DNA of 53,299 nt from Methyloligella halotolerans (GTDB lineage: Bacteria > Pseudomonadota > Alphaproteobacteria > Rhizobiales > Methyloligellaceae), in NCBI RefSeq assembly GCF_001708935.1, contig NZ_MASI01000012.1:1-53299 (forward strand), given 5' to 3'. The position numbers and the translations under genes were made by a program. Under the pieces are notes generated by a model, which did not search any database, was not told the DNA's origin, and was given only the letters and a program-made list of their open reading frames with translations. Of this stretch, positions 1-9,834 are shown in pieces (the first letter of the stretch is position 1; the number at the start of each line of letters is the position of its first letter).

Positions 1-2050
1 CACCGTAAGATGCCTGGACCAGACGCCCCATCACCGCATCGCGCACATGCCGGCCCTCATCCAGCAACGCGCCGCCAACGCTCGCATGAATCTCGCCGGA
101 CAGAGCATCGAACGCCTGGCGCGCCCCGGCCGCCGTCTGGTTCAGGACGGCAAGGTAAAGCGCATTGTCTAGGGAGAAGTCGTTCAGCGCTCCCGCCACT
201 GCCCGCTGGTTCGGCGTATTCGCGATGCCGGTGAACGAGACATTATTCCGGGTCAGAATGAGATAGACGTTGTTCGGGTCGTAGGTGAGCGACGGCGTGA
301 GAAAGGCCAGATTGCTGGTCACGCCGTTGAAGGTTCCATTCACGCCCGCGCCCGCGGTCAGGATCGTGTAGGTCGTTATCCCGTCATACGTCCCGCTCTG
401 AGCCAGCACCTCGACCGTGCCGCCATTGAGCGTCGCCGTGCCCGAGGCGTTGATCAGATCGGAATTCCCCGCCGCGTCAACCTCGACCTGATAGGTCGAA
501 CCTGAGTTGAAGGTGACGTTTCCGGCCACATTGAGCGTGCCGATCGAGTTGCCCGGCGCGAATGTGCCGCCGCTCATGATCGTCGTGCTGCCCACGGTAC
601 CAGTGCCGCCGAGAGCGCCGCCATTCACCGTTACGGTAGAATTGGCGATCGAGCCGTTCACGGCCAGCGTGCCCGCATTGACGAAGGTGGACCCGCTATA
701 GGAGCTGACGCCGCTCAGGGTCAGCTCGCCGGAGCCAGCTTGGGTGAGGGTGCCGCCACCGGAAATCGCGCCGGCAAAGCCGAAATCGTCTGAGCGGTTG
801 AAGACTAGCGCGCTGTTATTCGTGACGTTGCCGACGATGGATCCCGTGGTGCCGCCATTGCCGATCTGCACGGTGCCGCCGGAAATCGTCGTGCCGCCCG
901 TATAGGTATTCGCGCCCGAGAGTGTGAGGGTACCCGTTCCCGTTTTGACCAGGGAGCCGCCGGTGGAGCCTGAAAAACTGCACTGCGATCCGGTCGCGCC
1001 GCAGTCGCTGATAACGCCGCCAACCTCGGTCGAGAGGTTGTTGCCGCCCACGCCAAGTTCGTTTGGCCCGAGATAGTATCGGCCCGCGCCGGCGATCGAG
1101 CCGGCCGTAAGCACCCCGTTGTTGCCGGGGCCGGCGCTCGCGGAGAAGTCTGTCACGCCGGAGGAATTGGTGACGATGCTGGCGTTGCCGGCGGTGGCGT
1201 TCGTTCCGAACGTCAAAGAATTGTTGTTGATGATGCTGGCGTTGCCGGCGGTGCTTGCGAGATTGAAACTGAGAACGGCCTGGTTGGTGATGTTGGCGTT
1301 GCCGGCGGTGCTTAGGCCGAGAAACGCTAGTGCACCACCGACTTGGTTGGTGATGTTGGCGTTTTCGGCTGAGCTGCCGCCGTTGAAATTCAGGAAGCTG
1401 CTGTTGAAAATGGTGGCGCTGCCGGCGTCGCTGTTACTCTCGAAGTTCATGAAGTCAGCGTTGGTGATGGTCGCGCTTCCGGCGGTGCTGTTTCCGTTGA
1501 ACGAAAAGTTGCCGACACCGCCGGCAAGATTGTTGATGGTGGCGCTACCGGCGCTGCTGTCGTTGTTGAAGGTAAGATCGTTGCTGTTGTTGATTGTGGC
1601 GTTGCCGGCGGTGCTGTCGCCGTTGAAGGTCACACTTTCGGCGTTGTTGATTATGGCACTGCCGGCGGTGCTGGAATTGATGAACCGCAAGTCGCCACCC
1701 GCGATGGTGTCGATGGTAGCGCTGCCGCCAACAACACTGATGCCGGCATCATTGAACACCAACCGTCGATCCAAGCTGAAGTCGTAATCGTCAGCGCCCG
1801 CGAGGAAGGTCCACCCGCCGACTGTCGTAATAGCCGAGAACGTCAGGCTGGTGGTGAGCGACGTGCCGAAGAAGGCGGTGTCGTCTGGAACCTGAGTGTT
1901 GGGGTCCCAGTTCGCCGCAGTGTTGTAGTCGCTCGTGCAAACGTCCGGAGAGGGGCACCAAGTGCCGTCTGCCGCCTGGGCAAAGGCGACCGGGAGGGTG
2001 CAGGAGGCAGCAAACGCGACGCAACAATACCAACGCGCGAGACAATTCAT
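1..2050 (-). CDS. Autotransporter passenger, 5' part (partial)
   Basis: An open frame of 683 codons starts at 2050 and is still open at the left edge, so the outer-membrane beta-barrel domain lies outside the window. The start follows a GGAG-type ribosome site. A signal peptide is visible (hydrophobic stretch within residues 1-25, ending VAFAQA). Next come about nine copies of a 19-residue Ala-Gly-Asn-Ala repeat. A typical autotransporter-associated beta-strand repeat follows (TGTGTLTLSGANTYTGGT type), then Gly/Thr/Asn-rich beta-helix sequence. The last part (AFDALSGEIHASVGGALLDE) is the usual linker just before the barrel. By family, this would be a type V secreted or surface-exposed passenger. 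Its substrate or adhesion target cannot be read from sequence. It is transcribed away from fmt. Confidence 0.9.
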   Translation of the reverse strand, partial: MNCLARWYCCVAFAASCTLPVAFAQAADGTWCPSPDVCTSDYNTAANWDPNTQVPDDTAFFGTSLTTSLTFSAITTVGGWTFLAGADDYDFSLDRRLVFNDAGISVVGGSATIDTIAGGDLRFINSSTAGSAIINNAESVTFNGDSTAGNATINNSNDLTFNNDSSAGSATINNLAGGVGNFSFNGNSTAGSATITNADFMNFESNSDAGSATIFNSSFLNFNGGSSAENANITNQVGGALAFLGLSTAGNANITNQAVLSFNLASTAGNASIINNNSLTFGTNATAGNASIVTNSSGVTDFSASAGPGNNGVLTAGSIAGAGRYYLGPNELGVGGNNLSTEVGGVISDCGATGSQCSFSGSTGGSLVKTGTGTLTLSGANTYTGGTTISGGTVQIGNGGTTGSIVGNVTNNSALVFNRSDDFGFAGAISGGGTLTQAGSGELTLSGVSSYSGSTFVNAGTLAVNGSIANSTVTVNGGALGGTGTVGSTTIMSGGTFAPGNSIGTLNVAGNVTFNSGSTYQVEVDAAGNSDLINASGTATLNGGTVEVLAQSGTYDGITTYTILTAGAGVNGTFNGVTSNLAFLTPSLTYDPNNVYLILTRNNVSFTGIANTPNQRAVAGALNDFSLDNALYLAVLNQTAAGARQAFDALSGEIHASVGGALLDEGRHVRDAVMGRLVQASYG
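1165..1690 (-). repeat. Tandem ~57-bp repeats in autotransporter passenger
   Basis: About nine consecutive units encode variants of S-T-A-G-N-A-x-I-x-N followed by 7-12 less conserved residues that usually contain a Phe-Asn-Gly or similar turn. Most units are 19 residues (57 bp); a few are 2-4 residues longer. This suggests one beta-helix rung per unit. The copies differ by many substitutions, so this is an old expansion rather than a recent slippage array. Confidence 0.8.
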
Positions 2051-2219
2051 CCGGCTCCGCCCCCCATGCGCCTCAGCCTGATGATTTTTCTCGCTCGATC
2101 CGAGATGCCAGCCAAGGTGTTACCTGACTCTAGAATGCACCTCTAAATTGCGGAACGTACAAGGATTTGTGCACCGGAGAGCCGCCGCTTTCTATGCGCT
2201 GTGACTTTTGTGCCGCTGA

Positions 2220-2239
2220 AATGTCGGGTATCCGACATT
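2220..2239. promoter_or_regulatory. Perfect 8-bp inverted repeat upstream of fmt
   Basis: AATGTCGG and CCGACATT flank a 4-base GTAT centre. The repeat lies 90 bp before the fmt start and about 170 bp before the divergent autotransporter start. It could be an operator or a small hairpin; no T-run follows, so a terminator is unlikely. The role is unknown. Confidence 0.4.
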
Positions 2240-2328
2240 GCTAGGGTGCAGGAGCGCGTTCACCGGGCGCGCGGCTTCGCCCCCATCTGCGCCACGCGAA
2301 TCGCCCGTCCTCATGCTAAACAGCGCTC

Positions 2329-3254
2329 ATGCGCATCGTCTTCATGGGCACGCCGGATTTTGCCGTGCCAACCCTCAAAGCAATTCTCGCAGCGGGCCAC
2401 GAGGTCGTCGCGGTCTATAGCCAGCCGCCGCGGGCCGCCGGCCGCGGTATGAAGCTGCGGCCCTCTCCGGTCCATGCCTTCGCCGAGGAGCAGGGGCTGG
2501 ATGTCTTTACGCCCGAACGTCTGAAATCGGAGGAAGAGCAGGCGCGGTTCGCGTCCTTGAACGCCGATGCCGCCGTTGTCATCGCCTATGGGCTGATCCT
2601 GCCGCGTGGGATACTGGAGGCGCCTCGCGAAGGCTGCTTCAACGTTCATGCATCCCTGCTACCGCGCTGGCGCGGTGCCGCTCCGATCCAGCGGGCGATC
2701 ATGGCGGGCGATGCCGAGACCGGCACCACAATCATGCGCATGGATGAAGGTCTCGACACCGGCGATATCTGCCTGCAGGCCGCGCTGCGGATCGCGCCGG
2801 AGATGACCGCAGGCGAGCTTCATGACGCCTTGGCGGAGCAGGGAGCATCCCTCATGGTCGAGGCTCTGGGCCGGGCCGAAGAGGGGCAGCTGACATGCAC
2901 CCCTCAGCCGCCGGAGGGCGTCACCTACGCGGCGAAGATCTCTTCCGCCGATGGCCGCATCGATTGGACGAAGCCGGCCAGCGAAATCCACGACCAGATC
3001 CGCGGCTTGAGTCCCTATCCGGGTGCTGGTGCGAGATCGAGCGGGAGGGGAAGGTGGAGCGTCTCAAGTTGCTCCTCTCAGAGATCGCCGATGGAAAGGG
3101 AGAACCAGGCACCGTGATCGCCGACCCACTGGTCGTTGCCTGTGGGAAGGGAGCTATCCGGCTGCTCCAGATCCAGCGCGCGGGCAAGCGGCCCATGGAG
3201 GCCCAGGACTTCCTGCGCGGCGTGCCCCTGGCGCCTGGCGCAAAGCTCCTCTAG
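2329..3254 (+). CDS. fmt: Methionyl-tRNA formyltransferase, broken by one frameshift
   Basis: Transfers a formyl group from 10-formyl-THF to the initiator Met-tRNA in the cytoplasm. The N-terminal catalytic domain is intact: [14 protein letters not shown] at the start, catalytic Asn105 and His107 ([17 protein letters not shown]) and Asp143. At GLSPYPGA (about 3027) the frame is lost: the family sequence GAWCE needs one extra T in the run at 3027-3028. The C-terminal OB-fold domain continues in the next frame to the stop at 3254, giving roughly the normal length of a little over 300 residues. truA follows after 9 bp. The usual upstream partner def is not here. A sequencing error is more likely than a real null, since Fmt is important for growth. 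Confidence 0.93.
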
Positions 3255-3263
3255 GGAGGAGAT

Positions 3264-4000
3264 ATGCCCCGCTACAAGCTGACAATCGAATATGACGGCA
3301 CGCCCTATTGCGGCTGGCAGGCGCAAGGCGATGTGCCGTCCGTTCAGGAGCATTTGGCTCACGCTGTGAAGGCGTTTTCAGGTGAGGATTTTATCCCGCG
3401 CGGGGCAGGGCGGACCGACGCCGGCGTGCACGCTCTGGGGCAGGTGGCCCATCTCGATCTGGAAAGGCAATGGGACCCGGAGACCGTCCGCGACGCCATG
3501 AACGCCCATCTCAGGCCCGAGCCCATCGTGGTGCTGGCGGCCGAAGCGGTGGATGACGATTTCGATGCCCGGTTTTCGGCGACGAAGCGCTATTACATCT
3601 ATCGCATCGTCAATCGGCGCAGCCGCTCGCCCTCGACAAGAACCGGGCCTGGGTAGTCTTCCGCTCTCTCGACGCGGAAGCCATGCACGACGCGGCGCAG
3701 CGCCTCGTGGGCCGCCATGATTTCTCCACCTTCCGGGCCGCGGAATGCCAGGCGAATTCGCCGGAGAAGACCCTGGATGCCATCGAGGTTACGCGCGCGG
3801 GCGACGAGATCGTCATCCGAACTCATGCGCGGTCCTTTCTGCACACCCAAGTCCGCTCTATGGTCGGATCGTTGCAGCGCGTGGGGGACGGAAGTTGGAC
3901 AGCGCAGGATCTGAAGGCGGCACTGGAGGCACGCGACCGGGCCGCTTGCGGGCCGCTCGCCCCGCCTTATGGGCTCTACCTTTCACGGGTCGACTATTGA
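3264..4000 (+). CDS. truA: tRNA pseudouridine synthase A, broken by one frameshift
   Basis: Makes pseudouridine at positions 38-40 of tRNA anticodon arms. The start follows an AGGGAGGAG ribosome site. The N-terminal half carries the catalytic motif [11 protein letters not shown] with Asp52, and [11 protein letters not shown]. The frame then shifts near 3623, where one C is missing from a C-run; the expected family sequence [11 protein letters not shown] resumes in another frame and continues to the normal C-terminus ([18 protein letters not shown]) at 4000. The two parts together give about the usual 245 residues. The gene sits in a plus-strand run with fmt and murJ. Like fmt, it is probably intact in the organism. 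Confidence 0.92.
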
Positions 4001-4010
4001 GCGCCCATCC

Positions 4011-5636
4011 ATGATCCGTCACGTCTTCACCGTCGGCGGGTTCACCCTGCTGTCCCGCGTCACGGGCTTCATTCGCGACGTGGTGATGGCGGCCGTTCTG
4101 GGCGCGGGGCCTATAGCCGATGCCTTCTTCATCGCTTTCCGGCTGCCCAACCATTTCCGCGCCATCCTGGCCGAAGGCGCCTTCAACTTCGCCTTCGTGC
4201 CCGCCTATGCGCGGGAGCTGGAACAGGCGGGGCAGATGCGCGCCAGGCTGTTCGCCGACCGGGTGGCCGCGGCGCTGCTCGCGGTCAATATCCTGATCCT
4301 GGCGCTTGCCCTTTTCTATACCCCGCAGCTCGTGGGCTTGCTGGCCCACGGGCTTCAGGACGACCCGGAGCGCTTCCAACTCGCGGTCACCCTGACCCGT
4401 ATCACCTTTCCGGCGCTCCTGCTGGTGTCGCTTCAGACCCTGATCTCCGGCGAGCTGAACGCCAATAGCCGCTTCGCCGTCGCCGCAGGAGCGCCGATCC
4501 TGCTCAATCTATGCATGATCGCCACCCTGCTGCTGGCGTTCTGGTTCCCGACCGCGGGTCACGCCGCGGCTTGGGGCGTTTTGATCGCCGGTGTCGCGCA
4601 GCTCGTTCTCGTCGGCATCGACGCGGAGCGTCACGGCTTCGGCCTGCGCATCCGACTCCCCGTCCTGGACAAGCCGACCCGTCGGTTCCTGAAGGCGCTC
4701 GGTCCCGCAATTATAGGCGCGGGCGGCGTCCAGCTCGCCCTCTTCGCCGATACGCTGATCGCGAGCTTCCTACCTGCCGGCGCGCTCTCCGCCCTCTACT
4801 ATGCCGACCGTATCAATCAGCTCCCCATCGGGGTGGTGGGCATCGCGGTGGGCATCGTACTCCTGCCGGAGATGTCTAAGCGCTTGGCGGCGAACGATAA
4901 GCAAGGCGCCGCCGACGCCCAGAGCCGGGGCATTCAGCTGGCGCTGCTCTTGACGCTGCCAGTGCTGGCGGCAAGTCTCACCGTGCCCGATCTTATCATG
5001 CGGGCCCTGTTCGCCCGCGGTGCCTTTACGGCGGAGGATGCCGCCGCCGCAGGCGCTACGCTCGCCGCCTACGCCGTGGGCATGGTGCCCTTCGTCCTGA
5101 TGCGGAGTTTCACCGCGCCCTTCTTCGCCCGGGGCGACACGGCGACACCTGTGATCGCGGCCCTGTCGGCCGCCGCCATCAATATCGGTCTCAAATTCCT
5201 GCTTATGGGCCCGCTGGCTCAGGTCGGCCTGGCGCTGGCCACCGCCATCGGCGCCTGGATCAATCTCGCCCTATTGGTCTGGTTCGCCGAGCGCCGCGGC
5301 TTCGCCCTGTCGCTCGGAAGGCTCGGCCCGCCGGTCGTGAAGTTGCTTGCCGCCGGGTTCATTCTCGGCGCGACGCTGTACGGCGCCTATCTGGTTCTTC
5401 CGGGCCTGCTGCAGGGGCTGCCGGCCTTCCGCGACGAGACGGCGCTGGGTTTGCTGGTCGTGATCGGCGCCGTGGTCTACGGCCTCGTGCTGCTTCTGCT
5501 CCTCGGCAAAGGCTGGCTGCGGAGCCTCCTCCGCGAGGCCGGCAGCGGCAACCTCACGGCCAAAGACCTGGCCGAGGAGGAAGAGGCTCGCGCCATCTCC
5601 GGCGCACCGACCGGCGAAGGGACCGAGGGGCGGTAG
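4011..5636 (+). CDS. murJ: Lipid II flippase MurJ (MviN family)
   Basis: Polytopic inner-membrane protein that flips lipid II to the periplasmic side for peptidoglycan synthesis. The start ATG at 4011 gives the family N-terminus MIRHVFTVGGFTLLSRVTGF; an in-frame ATG at 3969 overlaps truA and adds a non-conserved leader. The 541 residues are of normal length, with about 14 hydrophobic segments and the conserved R-D-V-V-M-A-A-x-L-G-A-G and DAFFIAFRLPN blocks near the N-terminus. The C-terminal tail is acidic and cytoplasmic. It follows truA by 10 bp and ends 15 bp from the convergent murI. Confidence 0.95.
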   Translation: MIRHVFTVGGFTLLSRVTGFIRDVVMAAVLGAGPIADAFFIAFRLPNHFRAILAEGAFNFAFVPAYARELEQAGQMRARLFADRVAAALLAVNILILALALFYTPQLVGLLAHGLQDDPERFQLAVTLTRITFPALLLVSLQTLISGELNANSRFAVAAGAPILLNLCMIATLLLAFWFPTAGHAAAWGVLIAGVAQLVLVGIDAERHGFGLRIRLPVLDKPTRRFLKALGPAIIGAGGVQLALFADTLIASFLPAGALSALYYADRINQLPIGVVGIAVGIVLLPEMSKRLAANDKQGAADAQSRGIQLALLLTLPVLAASLTVPDLIMRALFARGAFTAEDAAAAGATLAAYAVGMVPFVLMRSFTAPFFARGDTATPVIAALSAAAINIGLKFLLMGPLAQVGLALATAIGAWINLALLVWFAERRGFALSLGRLGPPVVKLLAAGFILGATLYGAYLVLPGLLQGLPAFRDETALGLLVVIGAVVYGLVLLLLLGKGWLRSLLREAGSGNLTAKDLAEEEEARAISGAPTGEGTEGR

Positions 5637-5651
5637 AGGCCGCCTCTCGAC

Positions 5652-6479
5652 CTACAAATCCACCTGCTCGATATCGTCGGCGTCGAGCCTGCGCCCCAGA
5701 AAGATCTCGCCCACCCGGGCGAAGCGCTCCGGGGAATCCGTGGCGAAGATCCTGGCCGCATGATCGGCGTCCGGAGCCTCATGGCTCTCGATCCCGAGAC
5801 GCGAAAGCGCCTCGGCCACCGCATCCGCCGTGGTGCGGGCGGAATCCACGATGGCAACCTTGGGTCCGGCCACCTCGCCCAGCATCTTGGCCAGCACGGG
5901 GAAATGGGTGCAGCCCAGGACCAACGTGTCCGGCGCATCCTCCCCCGCGAACACGGCCGAAAGATACTGTTCTGCAGCCGCCCGCGCCGCCGGCCCGTCG
6001 GTCCAGCCTTCCTCCGCCATGGCCACGAAGACTTGGCAGGGCTGCTGCAGGACCCGGGTCTCCGGGCTGATGGCATGGATCGCCCGGACATACGCGTTGC
6101 CCTTCACAGTGCTCTCCGTCGCAAGCACTGCGATATGCTTGTTCTTGCTGGCAGCGACGCCGGCTTCCGCGCCGGGCTCGATGACGCCCACGACGGGGAT
6201 CGGCGCGAGCGCATCGGACAAGGGGCCGATCGCGACGGATGAGGCGGTGTTGCAGGCGATGACCACCATCTTGACCCCTTCCGCCAACAGTAGCCGCGTC
6301 GCCTGGAGCGCGTAGGCCTTGATGGTTTCTGGGCTCTTGGTGCCGTAGGGCAGGCGGGCCGTATCGCCGAGATAGACGAAGCGCTCGTTGGGCAGGCGTT
6401 CGGCCATGGCGCGCAAGACCGTCAGTCCGCCCATGCCGGAATCGAAGACGCCGATTGGGCGCGTGTCGCCTTGAGTCAT
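5652..6479 (-). CDS. murI: Glutamate racemase
   Basis: Converts L- to D-glutamate for the peptidoglycan stem peptide; cytoplasmic and cofactor-independent. The 275-residue protein has the three family signatures: GVFDSGMGGL at 10-19 (Asp13, Ser14), VIACNTAS with catalytic Cys76, and LGCTHFP with catalytic Cys190 and His192. It lies 14 bp downstream of dapE on the same strand and may be the last gene of that leftward run, adjacent to the convergent murJ. Confidence 0.96.
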   Translation of the reverse strand: MTQGDTRPIGVFDSGMGGLTVLRAMAERLPNERFVYLGDTARLPYGTKSPETIKAYALQATRLLLAEGVKMVVIACNTASSVAIGPLSDALAPIPVVGVIEPGAEAGVAASKNKHIAVLATESTVKGNAYVRAIHAISPETRVLQQPCQVFVAMAEEGWTDGPAARAAAEQYLSAVFAGEDAPDTLVLGCTHFPVLAKMLGEVAGPKVAIVDSARTTADAVAEALSRLGIESHEAPDADHAARIFATDSPERFARVGEIFLGRRLDADDIEQVDL

Positions 6480-6493
6480 GGTGCGTGGCCCGC

Positions 6494-7675
6494 CTAGCTC
6501 GCCGTCCCGCCGTTGAAATAGAGATCGAGGAAGCGCCTGTAGATCACCGCGAGCTTCTCAAGATCGGCAACGGACACCCGCTCATCCACCTGATGCATGG
6601 ATTCCGTTGTCAGCCCGAATTCGACCACCGGGCAGTAATCCTTGATGAAGCGCGCATCGGATGTGCCGCCCGCCGTCGAGAGCTCCGGCGTCAGACCCGT
6701 GACGTCGCTGATCGCCTCAGAAAGAAGCGTGCTCAGCGTGCCGGGCTCGGTCACGAAGACCGGGTTCGCGGGCTCGTAGTCGAAGATCGCTTCCAGCCCC
6801 GAACCCTCGAGCGCCATGAACGCTTTCTCCCGCGCCCAGGATTGCAGGGATTCCGGTGTGTGATCGTCGTTGAAGCGGATGTTGAACAGGGCCTCCGCCT
6901 TGGCGGGGATCACGTTGGTTGCCGGATTGCGCACATCGATGGTCGTCACCTCCAGATTGGAGGGCGCGAAATGGGCGTTGCCGTGATCCAGCGGCTCCTC
7001 GTAGAGGCTGGACAGCACCGCGATCAGCCCGCGGATCGGATTGTTTGCCAGCGCCGGATAGGCCACATGGCCCTGCACGCCTTTCACGGTGACCTTGCCG
7101 TTCAGGCTGCCCCGTCGCCCGATCTTTATGGTCTCGCCGAGTTGGGTCGCGTTGGTCGGCTCGCCGACGATCGCGTGATCGAGAACTTCGTCATGAGCGG
7201 CCATCCATTTCAGCACCTTGTCGGTGCCGTTGACGGCAGGGCCTTCCTCGTCGCCCGTGATGAGGAGGCTGATGGAGCCCGCCGGTTCGCCCCGCGCGAA
7301 GGTCAGGTAATCGAGAGCGGCCGCGACGAACGCCGCGACCCCGCCCTTCATATCGGAGGCGCCGCGCCCGTACAGCAACCCCTGGTCTATATCGCCGGCA
7401 AACGGCGCATGGGTCCAGGCATCGTCGTCGCCGGGCGGCACCACATCCGTATGGCCTGCGAAGCAGAGATTGGGCCGGCCCGTGCCGATCCTCGCATAGA
7501 GATTGTCGACCGTCGGCGTGCCCGCCGCCTCGAAGGGCAGGCGGTGGCAGGTGAAGCCCGCGGCCTGAAGCTTCGTCTGCAGATAATCCAGCGCGCCGCC
7601 TTCGTCCGGCGTCACGCTCTTGCAGCGGATCAGCCCCTGGGCGATCTCGACGGCATCTTCGGAAAGGCTGGCCAT
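6494..7675 (-). CDS. dapE: Succinyl-diaminopimelate desuccinylase
   Basis: Zinc M20-family hydrolase that releases succinate from N-succinyl-LL-diaminopimelate in the lysine/DAP pathway. The 393 residues are the usual length. Metal and catalytic motifs are in place: [12 protein letters not shown] (His75, Asp77), [10 protein letters not shown] (Asp108), [11 protein letters not shown] (Glu143/Glu144) and GEPT (Glu172), and the C-terminal [11 protein letters not shown] motif is present. It is separated from dapD, which makes its succinylated precursor, only by the DUF805 gene. A long open frame on the opposite strand is a shadow. Confidence 0.97.
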   Translation of the reverse strand: MASLSEDAVEIAQGLIRCKSVTPDEGGALDYLQTKLQAAGFTCHRLPFEAAGTPTVDNLYARIGTGRPNLCFAGHTDVVPPGDDDAWTHAPFAGDIDQGLLYGRGASDMKGGVAAFVAAALDYLTFARGEPAGSISLLITGDEEGPAVNGTDKVLKWMAAHDEVLDHAIVGEPTNATQLGETIKIGRRGSLNGKVTVKGVQGHVAYPALANNPIRGLIAVLSSLYEEPLDHGNAHFAPSNLEVTTIDVRNPATNVIPAKAEALFNIRFNDDHTPESLQSWAREKAFMALEGSGLEAIFDYEPANPVFVTEPGTLSTLLSEAISDVTGLTPELSTAGGTSDARFIKDYCPVVEFGLTTESMHQVDERVSVADLEKLAVIYRRFLDLYFNGGTAS

Positions 7676-7693
7676 CGGCCGTAAATCCTGTGG

Positions 7694-8179
7694 TTAGGAG
7701 GCGGTATTGCCTTCCGTCGCTTCCAGCGGGTCGGGCCCGTATGCGTTCGACCCGCGCGTGCCCCGCATGATGCCGAGCTCAATGATGAGCCAAAGCAGGA
7801 TGCCGAGCCAAAGGGCCGTCAGCATGTTGCCGAGGGAGGTGAAACCCACCGGTGTCATCGCCAGCCCCGACGACGTGGCGACGAAGATGCCCGCCAGGCT
7901 CACCGCATAGAGACCGGCCATCCACCAGCCTGATTTACCCCGGTCGTGCAGCCGCTTTACGCAAACCGCGATGAAGCCGATGAGGAACGCAGCGCTCACG
8001 ACCATGATCATGCCCGAGGCGAGCGCCCCCATGACTTGGTTTCCTGCCATGGAGGCAGCCATGACATGGATGAGGATACTCGCCACCCAATACGCGACGA
8101 AAAGCGGGATCATCGCCATCCAGAAGGTCTGGCGGCCGATCCGTCCCCGCAGCGTCAGATAGAGATGCTTCAGATCCAT
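7694..8179 (-). CDS. DUF805 membrane protein
   Basis: A 161-residue inner-membrane protein with four hydrophobic segments. DUF805 hallmarks are seen: RGRIGRQTFW at the N-terminus, VKRLHDRGKSGWW in the middle loop, and RGTRGSNAYGPDPL at the end. The molecular role of the family is not established. It lies 14 bp after dapD and 18 bp before dapE, so it is probably co-transcribed with these lysine-pathway genes, an arrangement seen in many Hyphomicrobiales. Confidence 0.9.
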   Translation of the reverse strand: MDLKHLYLTLRGRIGRQTFWMAMIPLFVAYWVASILIHVMAASMAGNQVMGALASGMIMVVSAAFLIGFIAVCVKRLHDRGKSGWWMAGLYAVSLAGIFVATSSGLAMTPVGFTSLGNMLTALWLGILLWLIIELGIMRGTRGSNAYGPDPLEATEGNTAS

Positions 8180-8193
8180 TGAACCGGGAAGCC

Positions 8194-9035
8194 TTACGTG
8201 CGCAGCAGGTCGTTGATGGAGGTCTTGGCGCGGGTCCGCTCGTCAACCGTCTTCACGATCACGGCGCAGTAGAGCGACGGTCCCGGCGAGCCGTCCGGCA
8301 GGGGCTTGCCTGGCATCGTGCCGGAGACCACGACGGAGAAGGGCGGCACGTGGCCATGGAAGATCTCGCCGGATTCGCGATCCACGATCTTGGTGGACTG
8401 GCCGAGATAGACGCCCATGGAGAGCACCGAGCCCTCGCCGACCACGACGCCCTCGGCCACCTCGCGCGCGCGCCGATGAAGCAGTGATCTTCGATGATGA
8501 CGGGATTGGCCTGCAGCGGCTCCAGCACGCCGCCGATGCCGGCACCGCCGGAAATATGCACGTTCTTGCCGATCTGCGCGCAGGAGCCCACGGTCGCCCA
8601 GGTGTCGACCATCACGCCGCTGTCCACATAAGCGCCGAGATTGACGAAGGAGGGCATCAGCACCACGCCCGGCGCGATATAGGCGGAGCGGCGCACGATG
8701 GAGCCGGGAACGGCGCGGAAGCCGGCCTTCTTGAAGTCCTTGGCTTTCCAGTCGGCGAACTTGCTGGGCACCTTGTCCCACCAGGTGCCGCCATCGGTGC
8801 CGCCTTCCATCTTGTGGGAGTCTTCCAGGCGGAAGGAGAGCAGGATGGCCTTCTTGGCCCACTCGTTGACGGTCCAATGGCCGTCCACCTTCTCAGCCAC
8901 CCGAAGCTCGCCCTGGTCCAGGAGCTGCAGCGTCTCTTCGATGGCGTCGCGGGTCTCGCCCTTGGTCTTCGGCGAGATCTCGTCCGCCTTGTCGAACGCG
9001 GCTTCGATGATGGGCTTCAATTGCTCTTTGCTCAT
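8194..9035 (-). CDS. dapD: Tetrahydrodipicolinate N-succinyltransferase, broken by one frameshift
   Basis: Succinylates tetrahydrodipicolinate with succinyl-CoA in the DAP/lysine pathway; a left-handed beta-helix acyltransferase. The N-terminal part through [12 protein letters not shown] is intact (about residues 1-190) and includes the hexapeptide region [29 protein letters not shown]. At about 8465, within a GCGCGCGCG tract, one base is missing. The normal continuation [21 protein letters not shown] to LLRT runs in the next frame to 8194. The rejoined length (about 280) is normal. The gene is needed for lysine and cell wall synthesis, so an error in the GC tract of the assembly is the likely cause. 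Confidence 0.93.
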
Positions 9036-9066
9036 AACGCGAACCTATGGTCTTGAGGATCGTGGG

Positions 9067-9834
9067 TCAGCCGGCCCGAAAGCCGGCATCGGAAAAGTTT
9101 GGCTGCTCCGCCTCCGCTTCGCCCTTCAGCCGGGCGTAGACCTCCCGCAGGAACGGCGCCAGGGCGTCGGTCTGGTGATGGATGTGGGAAGGGAGCTCCG
9201 TCCAGCTCGCGATGGCGTGATGGTCCGGATGATCGGTCGTCCCGCAGGCAACCAGCACCGTCGTCATGCCCAGCGCGTGGGCTGGCTTCAGATTGTGGGG
9301 TAGGTCGTCGAACATCGCCGCCTCCGGCGCGCTCACCCCATGGGCCTCCAGGAACCGGTCATAGGTCGCCGGATCCGGCTTCGGCACGAATTCGGCGGAG
9401 CGGATGTCGAACATGTCGTCGAAATGCTCGGCCAGCCCCAGCTTGTTCAACACGCGTTCGGCATGCTGCATGGAGCCGTTGGTGAACACGTATTTCTGGC
9501 CCGGCAGCTGGTCGATGGCAGCGCCAAGCTCCGGCGCCGCATCCACCACGTCGAGATCGATATCGTGGACATATTCCAGGAAATCGTCCGGGTGCACGTC
9601 GTGCAGCCGCATCAGCCCGGCCAGCGTGGTGCCGTACGTGTAGTAGTAGTGCTTGCGGAGCCGGTGGGCTTCCTCCGAGCTCACGCCCAGACGCTCGGCG
9701 ATGAACGCCCCCATCCGGGTGTCGATCTGGCTGAACAGGTTGCAGTCGGCCGGATAGAGGGTGTTGTCGAGATCGAACACCCAGGCCTCCGTCCGCTCGA
9801 AGCCGCGCCGCTGGTGATCCGCGATCTTGGTCAT
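9067..9834 (-). CDS. HAD pyrimidine 5'-nucleotidase
   Basis: HAD-superfamily phosphatase of the SDT1-like pyrimidine 5'-nucleotidase family, predicted to dephosphorylate UMP/CMP. The start ATG overlaps the argB stop by 4 bp (ATGA), which points to translational coupling. The 255 residues include HAD motif [12 protein letters not shown] (nucleophile Asp), motif II VFTNGS, motif III Lys in FVPKPDP and motif [14 protein letters not shown]. The frame stays open far upstream inside argB, but only this start gives the family N-terminus. An argB-nucleotidase-dapD order is common in Hyphomicrobiales. Confidence 0.9.
   Translation of the reverse strand: MTKIADHQRRGFERTEAWVFDLDNTLYPADCNLFSQIDTRMGAFIAERLGVSSEEAHRLRKHYYYTYGTTLAGLMRLHDVHPDDFLEYVHDIDLDVVDAAPELGAAIDQLPGQKYVFTNGSMQHAERVLNKLGLAEHFDDMFDIRSAEFVPKPDPATYDRFLEAHGVSAPEAAMFDDLPHNLKPAHALGMTTVLVACGTTDHPDHHAIASWTELPSHIHHQTDALAPFLREVYARLKGEAEAEQPNFSDAGFRAG

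Noticed and set aside
1165..1690. Possible CRISPR array
   Set aside because: Repeats are coding, diverged and contiguous, without unique spacers.
1119..1787. Plus-strand open frame with repeated Leu-Ala-Leu-Pro-Ala
   Set aside because: It is the complement of the autotransporter repeats; the other strand has the signal peptide and family motifs.
3027..3656. Programmed frameshifting in fmt and truA
   Set aside because: No slippery heptamer; the shifts are single missing bases and similar ones occur in unrelated genes here.
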